Shown here piece by piece: positions 24,173 through 33,635 of a DNA stretch of 64,000 nucleotides (positions are counted from its first letter, which is position 1; each line of letters begins with the position of its first letter). The position numbers and the translations under genes are program-made. The notes under the pieces were generated by a model. It did no database searches and was not told where the DNA came from. It saw nothing but the letters and a program-made list of their open reading frames with translations. This DNA comes from Triangularia verruculosa (lineage: Eukaryota > Ascomycota > Sordariomycetes > Sordariales > Podosporaceae), in the NCBI GenBank assembly GCA_033296885.1, contig MU863879.1, positions 186,001-250,000 on the forward strand. The letters are read 5' to 3'.

Positions 24173-25624
24173 GGGAAAATGGGTACATATGTTGGGGTAA
24201 TTTTGGGATTGATATACCGCGCGACAGCAGACATCTACAACAGGGATGGCTGATTATGTCTTGTTTTTGTCTTGTTTGTTTTTATGAGTTTTGGATATGT
24301 ATGGTGTTTTGGGCGCCAAGGGGCAAGGATCTGATCAATTACTTACATCATTGCTAACATGCTTGGGTGTGTATGTGGTTGATTGACTGGACATTTTGGT
24401 TTTGTTTGCGTAAAATTGGATTTGGGTCATGATGTTTTTTGTCTTTAAGGGGATGGGAATACATGCGATAGGAGAGTTTTCTTTTGGGTACGGGGAGTAA
24501 TGGGGAGTAGGTGGATGGGATTGGGGGTGGAGGTGTCAAGGAGGTGGAGGGGGTCAAGGAAAGGGGGTGGCTACGAATGAGTTTTGTTGTTTGTTTGTTT
24601 AACTTAAGTAGAGTAGGAGCGTAGGGTAGTTTGAGTGAGAAAGGGGGGGGGGGTGAATGGAATGAAAGATACCATATGTTGCTGTTTTAAATGTTCAAAG
24701 TAGAGGGTGATTGGGTTGGAGATATTAGTTGTGACTATTTTGGAGATAGAAAAGCTGGCACTGTAAAGGGGGGATACGGTATTTAAAGATGATTAATAGG
24801 CTGTAAAAGATAGTCGATCGGGCTTTGAAAGATAATTGACAGGCCTTGGAAGATATCGGGAATACTTTAAGCGATACTTTTAATGTGTTAAAAGATAGTA
24901 TTGAGCTTTAAAAAGATAGTTGATAGGCTTTTTCTATTATTTTTAAGGTGTGATTCTGGCTTGCGGTATTAAGTATTTTGTCTACGGCGTGGTTGTTTAG
25001 ATATCTACCACCCCGTGTGGATTTGGGATGTAGACTGTTGGTCTGGTGATGTCGAGTTCCACTGACTGGCGATGTTTTCATCTCGAAAAGGGTTTGGAGT
25101 AGGCGGCGAGCAAGTGAAATTAGGCAGTTCGGTAACTCAGTGCGGTTGGCGAGTTAAAACAAAGTATCACCAGTTGATATTACTTTATAAGCAATGTAGT
25201 CCATGTAGTCATAGCAACGTTGGTATTTCAACGAGGTCAAATTTAGGTTCTGACCCATACCTAGAATAGGGGCAGCCAGGGGCACAGTCAGCACCAAGCC
25301 CTTTTTCATATCACATCACTATCACATAAAACACAATCACACTTTATACACACAGCACACGCAAGATGTGTCATCCAAAAACAGATACATTGCATCACTA
25401 TAAAAGTAAAACGAATGCAAAACTGACTTGCAGCCGTGAATACCCGCTAGGCACAATAATAAAACAATCACTACCAATCCCAAACCAAAAAACAAAGATT
25501 TTGTTATACCCATGGACCAACCCGCCAGAGAAAAGATCATCAAAGACGCTTATGAAACCCCCTCCCCAAGAACCCAATTAATCCAATCAACCCATACACC
25601 GAACCATGAAACCCAAGAAAAGTT
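24158..25624. other. Convergent intergenic region with AT-rich repeats
   Basis: The pseudoprotease (+) and CPA1 (-) genes both end here. The region is AT-rich against its surroundings and includes the degenerate repeat block at 24781-24935. No gene is seen; open frames around 25072 and 25366 have no recognisable product. Confidence 0.6.
24781..24935. repeat. Degenerate tandem repeat, about 20-23 bp unit
   Basis: Seven imperfect units can be laid out, such as TAAAAGATAGTCGATCGGG, GAAAGATAATTGACAGGCC and AAAAGATAGTTGATAGGC. The consensus is roughly AAAGATAGTTGATAGGCTTT. Related units occur at 13744-13800. Sequence decay toward A/T would fit repeat-induced point mutation, but that is inference. 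Confidence 0.65.
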
Positions 25625-27047
25625 TTAGGCAGCATTGGCCAACTTGGTGGGCTCGACACCGACACGCTCCTTGCTGAGAATGTCAATCATGAGCTGGGAT
25701 GGCCTGTTGTCGCGGTAGACCGAGGCGCTGCTCTTGTACATCCTGACGTTGTCAAGATACTTATCAAACAGGTAGGAAGAGTCCATCGGGCCGCCCTTGG
25801 CCTCGGGGTGGAACTGGGTCGAGAAGATGGGGCGAGTCTTGTGCATCATACCCTCGTTGGAGCCGTCGTTGAGGTTGACAAAGTACTCCTTGAAGTCGCT
25901 AGGCAGAGTGCTGGTGTCGACGGCGTAACCGTGGTTCTGGCTGGTAATGTGGCACTGACCGGTAGTCAAGTCGAGAGCCGGAATGTTGTGCGCACGGTTA
26001 CCATACTTGAGCTTGATGGTCTGGGCACCGGCGGCAAGAGCCAAAAGCTGGTGGCCAAGGCAAATGCCCATGATGGGAACAGGGGAAGTCTCCATCAGGC
26101 GGGCAAGGTTGTAGACAGTCTCCTGGCAATGGGTGGGGTCACCGGGGCCGTTGGAGACGAAGATACCGTCGAAGTTGTCGGCAACCTTGTGGATGGGATA
26201 GTCATAGGGGAAGACAGTGACCGAGGCACCGCGGCTAACCAAGCTACGCAAAATGTTCTCCTTCACACCGCAGTCGATAAGGGCAACGTGGAAGTCGGCG
26301 CTGGGGTTGGCAACGACGAAAGGAGCCTTGGTGCTCACACGCTTGACCAAGTTGATCTGGCCAGGGTCGATGAAACCCTCGTCCTCGTCGGCATCGTACT
26401 CGTCACCAACGGTGATTCTAGCAAGGGAGGAACCCTGCTCACGGAGGTAGGTGACAATGGCACGGGTGTCGACACCAGAGATGGCAGGAACACCCTCGCG
26501 GGCGCACCACTCGCCCAAGCTCTCGACGGCGGTCCAATGGCTGTACTTCTCAGCAACATCGGCAACGACCACACCAGCGCACTGGATATGCGGGGACTCG
26601 AAGTACTTGAGAAGACCAAACTCGTCACGCTGGTTCGAGGGCACACCGTAGTTGCCGATCAGGGGCTGGGTGAAGACCAAGATCTGGCCACGGTAGGAGG
26701 GGTCGGTCATGGACTCGGGGTAGCCAACGAGGGACGTGGTGAAGACGGCCTCACCAGTGATGTTGGTGTCGGCACCGAAGGCCTTGCCTTGGAACACGGG
26801 GCCATCCTGTAGTAAACGGTTAGGCTCTGACGGTAACAGATAACAAACACCAGACCAGACATACTCTGATAGTGAAAGTAGCCTCAACACCCGAGGCCGC
26901 AGCAGTGGCTCTGCGATCAACACCGGGCATAGATCTGCCCTTGCTCCCAGACACAGCAGCCTTGGACATGAAGCGGGTAGAGACCTTGGGCGCGGCGAGC
27001 GCCGACGCGGTCTTGGGCAGACGAGCGGCCAAGCGAGTGAACATCAT
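25625..27047 (-). CDS. CPA1: Carbamoyl-phosphate synthase, arginine-specific small chain
   Basis: Exons as complement are 27047-26865 and 26806-25625, giving 454 residues, close to Neurospora ARG2. The intron (GTATGT..CTACAG) joins FTIR to DGPVFQG. The N-terminus (FTRLAARLPKTASALAAPK) is a mitochondrial presequence. The glutamine amidotransferase triad is visible: the nucleophile in IMGICLGHQLL (about Cys310) and the His/Glu pair in STQFHPEAKGGP. The SNGPGDP motif is also present. This subunit cleaves glutamine and passes ammonia to the large subunit, making carbamoyl phosphate for arginine synthesis. Two consecutive ATGs (27047, 27044) open the frame. Expression is very likely controlled by the uORF just upstream (27137-27501). 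Confidence 0.97.
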
Positions 27048-27136
27048 TGTCGACTGCTTAGTGTGTGTTGGGTTGGTGTGTGTATAAAAAAATAAAACGG
27101 GGTTAAGAATCTAGTGGCAGCGCGAGACTTGAAGTC

Positions 27137-27501
27137 TTAAGCGTTCAGGGCTCTCCACAGATGGTCTGGGAATTCTAGTCAGTACAAAGCGGTGAGTCAA
27201 GCCATATCCTGGGAGGCATTGCGGACCTGAGAGATAATCCTAAGACACAAACGCATTAGTCTCCATCTTGCAGAACACGGCAATTCGATTCATTTTTTTC
27301 CAATTGGCATTGTCGCGGCCCAATGCCTCTTGACAAAAAAAACAGGGGACTCGCGTGGAGGGGCAACGTGGGAGTCAAGAAAGCATGTCCACGATGATTG
27401 ACAGCGGGGTCAGGGCCAGCACAGCACGCCCCCTGCCAGTAAGGGATTGTGTTTCATTGAAAGCGTACCTGAGAAGTAAACTCTGACGAACGTCCGCTCA
27501 T
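27137..27501 (-). CDS. Arginine attenuator peptide uORF of CPA1/arg-2, three exons
   Basis: A 24-codon upstream ORF is assembled as complement 27501-27469, 27239-27227 and 27165-27137. Exon 1 encodes MSGRSSEFTSQ and is followed by GTACGC. A 13-nt microexon between TTAG and GTCCGC encodes DYLS plus one base. Exon 3, after CCCAG, encodes DHLWRALNA and TAA. The peptide has the length of the Neurospora attenuator peptide and places Asp at 12 and Trp at 19, the residues needed for arginine-induced stalling. High arginine should stall ribosomes at the uORF stop and lower CPA1 translation. The stop is about 90 bases before the CPA1 ATG. The splice pattern is inferred, but exact recovery of the conserved peptide strongly supports it. 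Confidence 0.9.
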
Positions 27502-28326
27502 CAGCACTGTTGTAGGGGTGACAATTCGAAAGGTGTGAGTAGTCTACAAGAGACTAGAGCGAGGCGATTTGCTAGAAGCAAGGCGTTGGCGCGGTGAATC
27601 AGATTTCGGGATGGGGTTGTTGGAATCGAGAAGAAAAAAAGGCGGGAAGCGAGAGAAAATCCGTCTTTTTTGTCATTCAGTCCCCAAAGAATTTTGCAGC
27701 CGTCTCATTGGCGAGATCATGATTGGTCCACCCGCCGCGATTTCCGGAGCCTCTAAATTGTCGGGAGGCCGATGCACGGCGCGGGGCTCTTCAACCTCGT
27801 CCGCCGATTTATCAGGCTCGTTTTGTTCTAGCGGCCCATTCCAGCGCTTTGTTGCGGCTTCGGACTGGGGAGAAAAGCCAATTCCTCCCGACCGTCTACC
27901 GGGATGCAGTCTCGAAAACACTCAGACCCGAAACCCGAAACCCCTTTCTGGGACAAACTTTTGACTCGAAAACGGGTATGTCAATTGTCACAGTATGAAG
28001 AGTAGGAACGGGGCAGACCTACGTCACAGGGGATACAATGCGGGGTGGTTGCCGCATTCATCCCACACTCTTATCTTCTGTCCTATCTCGATCGCCATCT
28101 GAAAGTGACTGGTTGCCTTGCAGATCGGTGAATTTATATGTGATGGCAAGTTGTATCGCCGTGATGATGCAAAAATGATCACCAAAACATGTAACAATAT
28201 TCTAAATAATCGGTCATGTCCAACAGCAATGTAACAAAATGATGCCCATGCGCAGGCAAAATTGCAAACCAGTCAAAGTCTAGATGCAGGCAAATACTAC
28301 CAATACATTGTCGTATACACTGTCTC
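27502..28326. other. CPA1 promoter region and ETF beta 3' end
   Basis: Upstream DNA of the CPA1 leader and downstream DNA of ETF beta. Open frames in both strands at 27569-27998 overlap one another and have no recognisable product. No gene is seen. Confidence 0.55.
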
Positions 28327-29308
28327 TTAGAGAGCACCAAGCTCCTTGAGCTTGGAGATGAGACCATCAACATCCTCGACCTTGCCGCCGCCCTTTCTCG
28401 GGGGTGGTTCTGCAATCACTGTTAGCTTCTCCATCTCATTAACTCACAAGTCTCCCAATGCACTCACCAGTAACCTTGATCGTCTTCAACCTCTTCTCCC
28501 CCGTAATCCCAAAATCCGCCAGCGTCTTCTTCTCCAACGGCTTCTTCTTCGCCTTCATAATATTCGGCAAGCTCGCATACCTCGGCTCATTCAACCTCAA
28601 ATCCGTCGTGATGATCATCGGCAGCTTCGCCTTGACCGTCTCAACACCCCCATCCACCTCCTTCGTAACCAGCACCTCATCCCCCTCCCCGAACTTGACC
28701 TCGCTCGCCTGCGTGGCCTGGGGCCATCCAAGCAAACCCGCCAGCATCTGGCCCGTCTGGTTGGCATCATCATCAATGCTTTGCTTCCCCAAAAACACCA
28801 AGTTGCTCTTCTGCTGCTCAACCGCAGCCTTCAACAGCTTCGCCACGCTCAACGGCTCGAGGTCCTCGCCCTCCTTGACCTCGACGTGGATGCCGCGGTC
28901 GGCGCCCATGGCCATCGCAGTGCGGAGGATGTCCTGGGCCTTGGTAGGTCCGGCGCTGATGACGCAGATGTCCTCCACACCGCCCGGCGCGCGCTTCTTC
29001 TCGCGGATGCGCACGCTCTCCTCGACTGAGAGCTCGTCAAAGGGGTTCATGCTGTGCTTGACGCCGGCCGTTTCGACGCCCGTTAGGGCCTTGTTGACGC
29101 GGGGCTTGACCTGTGACGAAAAAGGGGTTGCGTTAGCATCACATACTTGACAGACAGCTTTACTCCGTGTCCCGCCCAAAGCCCGCTTGTAGCTGAGTTG
29201 ACATGTGCCCCTCTGCACATGCAAGAACGGTAAAAAGTGAGGATGGCATAAACATACCGCATAATCAATGACCCGCTTGACGGGCACCAATATCCGTAAG
29301 GCTGACAT
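28327..29308 (-). CDS. ETFB: Electron transfer flavoprotein beta subunit
   Basis: Exons as complement are 29308-29258, 29110-28468 and 28418-28327, giving 261 residues. The first exon encodes MSALRILVPVKRVIDYA and joins VKPRVNK across a 147-base intron. Family landmarks are KHSMNPFDELSVEESVRIREK, the TKAQDILRTAMAMGADRGIHV nucleotide-binding part and NEPRYASLPNIMKAKKKPL, which contains the conserved recognition-loop region that contacts dehydrogenases. The last exon gives the C-terminal IAEPPPRKGGGKVED. ETF alpha/beta carries electrons from acyl-CoA dehydrogenases in the mitochondrial matrix to ETF-ubiquinone oxidoreductase. The protein has no long presequence, as usual for this subunit. Confidence 0.95.
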
Positions 29309-29737
29309 GTCGAAGTCCTGCGGCTCTCAATGGGCGACAATCGTGGGATCTCGAACAGGACGAGGCGGGAGAAGGAAGCTTTCGCTTGTGAGTTGAGCGC
29401 ATGCGAATGACGCTCGCTGGTTCCTGGTCCATCCCGGCTAGTGCCGGGTGCGGGTTGAACCTCGGCCAAGCGGGGGCACGAGTACACCCCTAACCCTAGA
29501 GCACATGCCTCTCGTTATCCAGATGTCAAGTAAGGTAACAACACCATATTCGCCACGAATGAACCAGCAACGAAGACAAGACTAGATAGGTATCAAGACC
29601 CCGACCGACTGTATATCGCCCAGTAACGGACGTCTAATACTTCAAAATCACACAAAGCTCAAAACATGCTCAATAAAAAACACCACCACCCGTATATCTC
29701 TCTCCCATGTGACACCCACCCCCTTCTAACCCCTAAC
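29309..29737. other. ETF beta promoter and ArfGAP 3' end
   Basis: Short upstream region of ETF beta with a telomere-like box at 29488-29499 about 180 bases before its ATG. No coding signal. Confidence 0.6.
29488..29499. promoter_or_regulatory. Telobox-like CCCTAACCCTAG
   Basis: Two CCCTAA-type units lie about 180 bases upstream of the ETF beta start. See the similar boxes at 4819-4830 and 62478-62489. The regulatory role is inferred. Confidence 0.4.
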
Positions 29738-31028
29738 TCACCAATCCTCCCACTCATCCTTATTATCCTTCTTCTGCGCCCCGGGCCCAGAGCCCTTATT
29801 CCCACCACCCAGCGCCGAAGTCCCAATCGAGTTCCCGCTCGTCTTCCTGTTATCCGCCGCGCTCGCAAAATCATCCCAAAACGCCCTTTTGCTCTCATCA
29901 AAGTTCTCCCCGCTCCTAACCGGCTTATATCCACTCCCGGCTGGTCCCTCCACAAACCTCGTGAAGCCCTCCGAAGCAGTCTTTGTGCCCGCCTGGGCAG
30001 CCTTGGCCGCGTTAGCAGCAGCAACGCGCGCCTGAGCCGCAAAGTCGGATTCGGCGATCTGTCACTGTCATTAGTATCACTCTCTTGAGTTGGCAGGGAA
30101 GGAGAAACGCATACCTGCTTAGCAGTAGGCTGAATGAACCCCTCATTCACCGTCTTCGCCGTCTTCGCAACCGAGCTCGTAAACCACCCAAACCCTTTAC
30201 TCAACGCCGCCACCGGATCCTTTTGCAAATCCTCCAATCCAGGCAGCCCTTCCTGCTGGGTATTACTCCTCTGCGGCATCGACGTCCCACTGCTCCCAAA
30301 ACCCTGATATTTCCCCCCTTGACTCGGCGGCAAATCCGCACTCCTCGAAGCATTCTTCTCCCCCAACTTCGAAAAATAATCCACATCCACCTTAATCTTG
30401 CCCCCCGATTGCGCCGCAGCATTCGCATTCGCCGGACTCCCCGTCCTACTCCCCCCCAGCGGCGCCGAAGACTGTGAACCCTGCACAGCACCAGCAGCAG
30501 CCTTCTTCTCCTGCTGCTGCTGCGTCGCTTTCTGTCCAGGGACATACTCCCGCCCCTCAACCCTACAGCTCAACCTCTCCTTCCACTCCTCCCCCACCTC
30601 CCCCCCATACCTCTCCGCAATCGTCGCCCCCTCCCAGCTCACCCCCATCATCTTATTCTGCTCATGCTCCTCAAAGAACTTTTTCCAATTCTCGTTGCCC
30701 CCCAACCTCATCCTCTCAATCTCCGCCTGCTTGAACGCGTCCATGCTGATCGACCGCACAAAACTGATGTGCACCCCCAGCCCGCGGTGAACTCCCGCGC
30801 AGCTCAAGCAGATGAAGATCCCAAACTTTGGCGACGCCCACTGCGGGGACGGCGCGCCGCAGTCGCAGCAGAGAGAGTTGCCTGGTTCGGATTGGATCGT
30901 GACGAGCTGTATTCCCCCAAACACACCATGATTAGTTTTTAGTAATAGAGAAGGGGGGAAAGAGCGACAAAAAAACGGACCTTGGATCTCGTCTCCGGAT
31001 CAACCTCCCACATGGCGTTGGCTGCCAT
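29738..31028 (-). CDS. GCS1: ArfGAP protein, Gcs1-like
   Basis: Exons as complement are 31028-30981, 30906-30115 and 30058-29738, giving 386 residues. The ArfGAP domain starts at MWEVDPETRSK / LVTIQSEPGNSLCCDCG and carries the C-x2-C-x16-C-x2-C zinc finger ending FICLSCAGVHRGLG, with the arginine finger in that last stretch. After the domain come a Gln/Ala-rich linker and the FGWFTSSVAKTAKTVNEGFIQPTAKQ region. The latter resembles the lipid-packing-sensing amphipathic segment of the ArfGAP1/Gcs1 group. The end is KDEWEDW, typical of a coat-binding Trp motif. These proteins turn off Arf1-GTP on Golgi and endosomal membranes during COPI vesicle traffic. Confidence 0.93.
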
Positions 31029-32047
31029 CTTTGCTATTTGCTCCCTTCCTTTCTCTATTCCCCTCTTTTCGCCTGTTCGCTTTTCGCCTGTTTGGGTTGC
31101 TGTTGAAGATCGCAGACCGAAAATCGCGGGGTTTGGTTGTGTTGCGTCACAGATGTGGTGTGTTGCAAAAGCAGAAAGTCGGAAGTTGTCGCGTGGCGTT
31201 TGAAACGGCACACCTGCGAAAAAGGGTTGCCGGCCGCGAAATTAAGAACACACTCCAGCCGGACCACACGGCACCTAAGAAAACCCCACGAATCGGCTCC
31301 GGCCCGCGCTCTCAAACTAGCAAATTGATATTCGTCCGAAGGCAATGAGTCTAGAATTCGGAGGAGGACACAGACAGTCTCCAAAACGCTCTGAGCATCA
31401 ATTCAGTATTCCGTAATGCTGGTCCGTTCTCTGGACTGGGTGACCCAAGGTTACTGGCGGCGCCTGGTCTGGAACTCTGGGCGCGCCCAACCCCATCCCG
31501 TACCCCTGCAGGAATGCTCAACCACCAGGAAACACCATTCCAAACATCTCGGCACTTTCACTTCCAAAGAAACACAAAAGACAGCGAAACAAATCTCGGG
31601 CAAACACAACTGTACATCTTGCTATTTGCCAAGAATCACTTTTACTGATCCCGAGAACCCATGTTGGCGTCATCACTACATACATGTCCTTGATACACCG
31701 TATACACCGCCAAAAATCAGGCAAAGACGTCATGAAGATATTACTGATATTCGTGTGCCAAAGCCGAAGATAAGCCTCTCCCTGCAATGTCTACCCGTGA
31801 AAGGAGCCCGTAGAAACCTCAACCACGAACCGGACGCCACAGGAAACTATTTTATCTCTCTCGCTTTCGTTTTCATCTCTAACCATAGCCGAAATTCATC
31901 CACCCATTCCGTGTCGTGAAAAATGCAACCGCAAAAAGTTAATACATACGATTAAGAAGATAGTCGGGTAAAGATAGACGTGTCATGCGTCATCATCATC
32001 TCCGCCGATACCGTCTCACGTCCCCATGCTCATCAAGGGTTGAGCAT
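31029..32047. other. ArfGAP promoter and RRM-gene 3' end
   Basis: A 1-kb region with no recognisable coding sequence. The longest frame (31416-31919, plus strand) has no domain or start context. Short AAGATAGTCGGGTAAAGATAG units near 31957 faintly recall the repeat at 24781. Confidence 0.55.
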
Positions 32048-33635
32048 TTAAGCAGTGGTAGTGGCAGGAGCAGCTGCGGGGGTGGCGGCCTCCGGGGCAG
32101 CAGCAGCAGCCTGCTCCTGGGTGTTCTCCTTGTTCTCCGTGTTCTCCGCGTTCTCGCCAGCCTCCTGGGCAGCGTGAACGTCATCGTCAGTCTTGTCGGG
32201 GCTGTCGATGGCCACCTTGACGGCGATCTCACGACCGTCAATGTCCTTGCCGTTCATCTCGGCGACCGCCTTCTGCTGCAACTCTTCAGAAGCCAAGGTA
32301 ACGAAGCCGAAGCCACGCCCCTTGCGCGGCTCACCACGGGCCTGGAGCTTCTTGATCATGAAGCGAGGGATGGGGCGGAGAGCAATCTTGGCGGACAAGG
32401 GCTGGAAAGCAGCGAAGAGCTCCTTGAGCTATGAGGGGGTCAGTAAGCTGGACATGAAACCGAGAACTGGGACATTTACGAACCTTCTCCTCGGTCAGGT
32501 CATATGGGAGGTTGGCGACCATGACCTTGGTCTTGGAAGGAATGCCGTCGGCGGGGGGGCCACGCTCACGACGCTCACGAGCAGCGCGAGCCTGGTTCTT
32601 GCCAGACTTGTCCTGGTTAGTGTTGGATTCGTTGGTGATGTCCTTCAGGGGCTGAACCTGAGTATCGGCGGCGATCTCAGCGGCGTCGCCGGAAGTAGCA
32701 CCTTCCTCCTTCTTCTCGTCCTGCATGAAGAGTGTTAGGGCCAAGATATGTCAGATGCATCCGAATGGTAAAGGAAAACTTACGTCACTGCCACGGCCAC
32801 CGCGAGCGCGTCCGCCACGGCCACGACCAGCACGGCCGCGACCACGGGTAGACTGGCGACGGCGAGTGCCGTCAGCACCGGCACCCTCACCGGCACCCTC
32901 AGTCTTCTCGTTGGACTCGGGCTTGCGAGCGAGCTGAACAGAGACCTTGCGCTCAAGGATCTCCTTGCCAGAGAGCTCAGCAATGGCGCGCTCAGCCTCG
33001 CTGGGGGTAGAGAGGTCGACGAAGGCATAGCCGACGGGGCGGTCGGTGCGAGGGTTCTTTGGGATAGAAACGGACTCGCTGGATGGGGCAAAACGCGGTT
33101 AGCGATAGCTCGAAACATGTGCTCGCGGAGAAGAGTGATAGCCAAGCCTGAGCGGCTGCGGGGACAAGAGTGATCTAGCCCACTGAGCTGTGGGCCGCAT
33201 GAAGCCATGGTGCTGGTGCCAGATAGACGTGGCCAGTGGTGGAGGCGGCAGGACCAGGCTTCAAGTGTGAAGCGGCGGTCAAGCAACCACAACAAAACAC
33301 CAAGCACAACAACATGCCCGCATTCGTCGAGGTAGACGACGACCATGTTTGGCGGCAGTGAAACATGCACACCTCATGGATAAAAAAGAAAGCAAAAAGC
33401 AAACTTACACAAGGTAGCCCTTGAAGAAGTCCTTCAACTCCCCCTCCGTTGTCGCATAGGCAAGGTTTCCGATGTACAGGCGGCGACCTTCAGCAGCGCT
33501 GGCAAGGACGGCATCGTTGTTGTTGGCAGACTTGTCGTCCTGCTTGCCAGTGATAGAGGTGTTGGCCAGAGCGTTGGTAACGTCATTGACGGCCGCGGCA
33601 GCAGCGTCGGCAACTTTCTCCACGACGGTAGACAT
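32048..33635 (-). CDS. RNA-binding protein with two RRM domains and an RGG linker
   Basis: Exons as complement are 33635-33409, 33078-32784, 32720-32484 and 32428-32048, giving 379 residues. RRM1 has RNP2 LYIGNLAY and RNP1 VGYAFVDL, and spans the first intron. An Arg/Gly linker (RGRGRAGRGRGGRARGGRG) follows. RRM2 has VMVANLPYDLT and KGRGFGFVTL. The C-terminus is Glu/Asn then Ala/Pro-rich. The first intron is 330 bases, long for this genome. I recognise the architecture but not a specific named orthologue; mRNA binding, stability or translation roles are plausible. The RGG stretch is a likely arginine-methylation target. Confidence 0.85.

Noticed and set aside
25808..26812. 334-codon plus-strand open frame opposite CPA1
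   Set aside because: It mirrors the GC-rich coding strand of CPA1, which has all catalytic motifs. No domain or start context supports the antisense frame.
28458..29150. 230-codon plus-strand frame opposite ETF beta
   Set aside because: Shadow of the ETF beta coding strand; no independent evidence.
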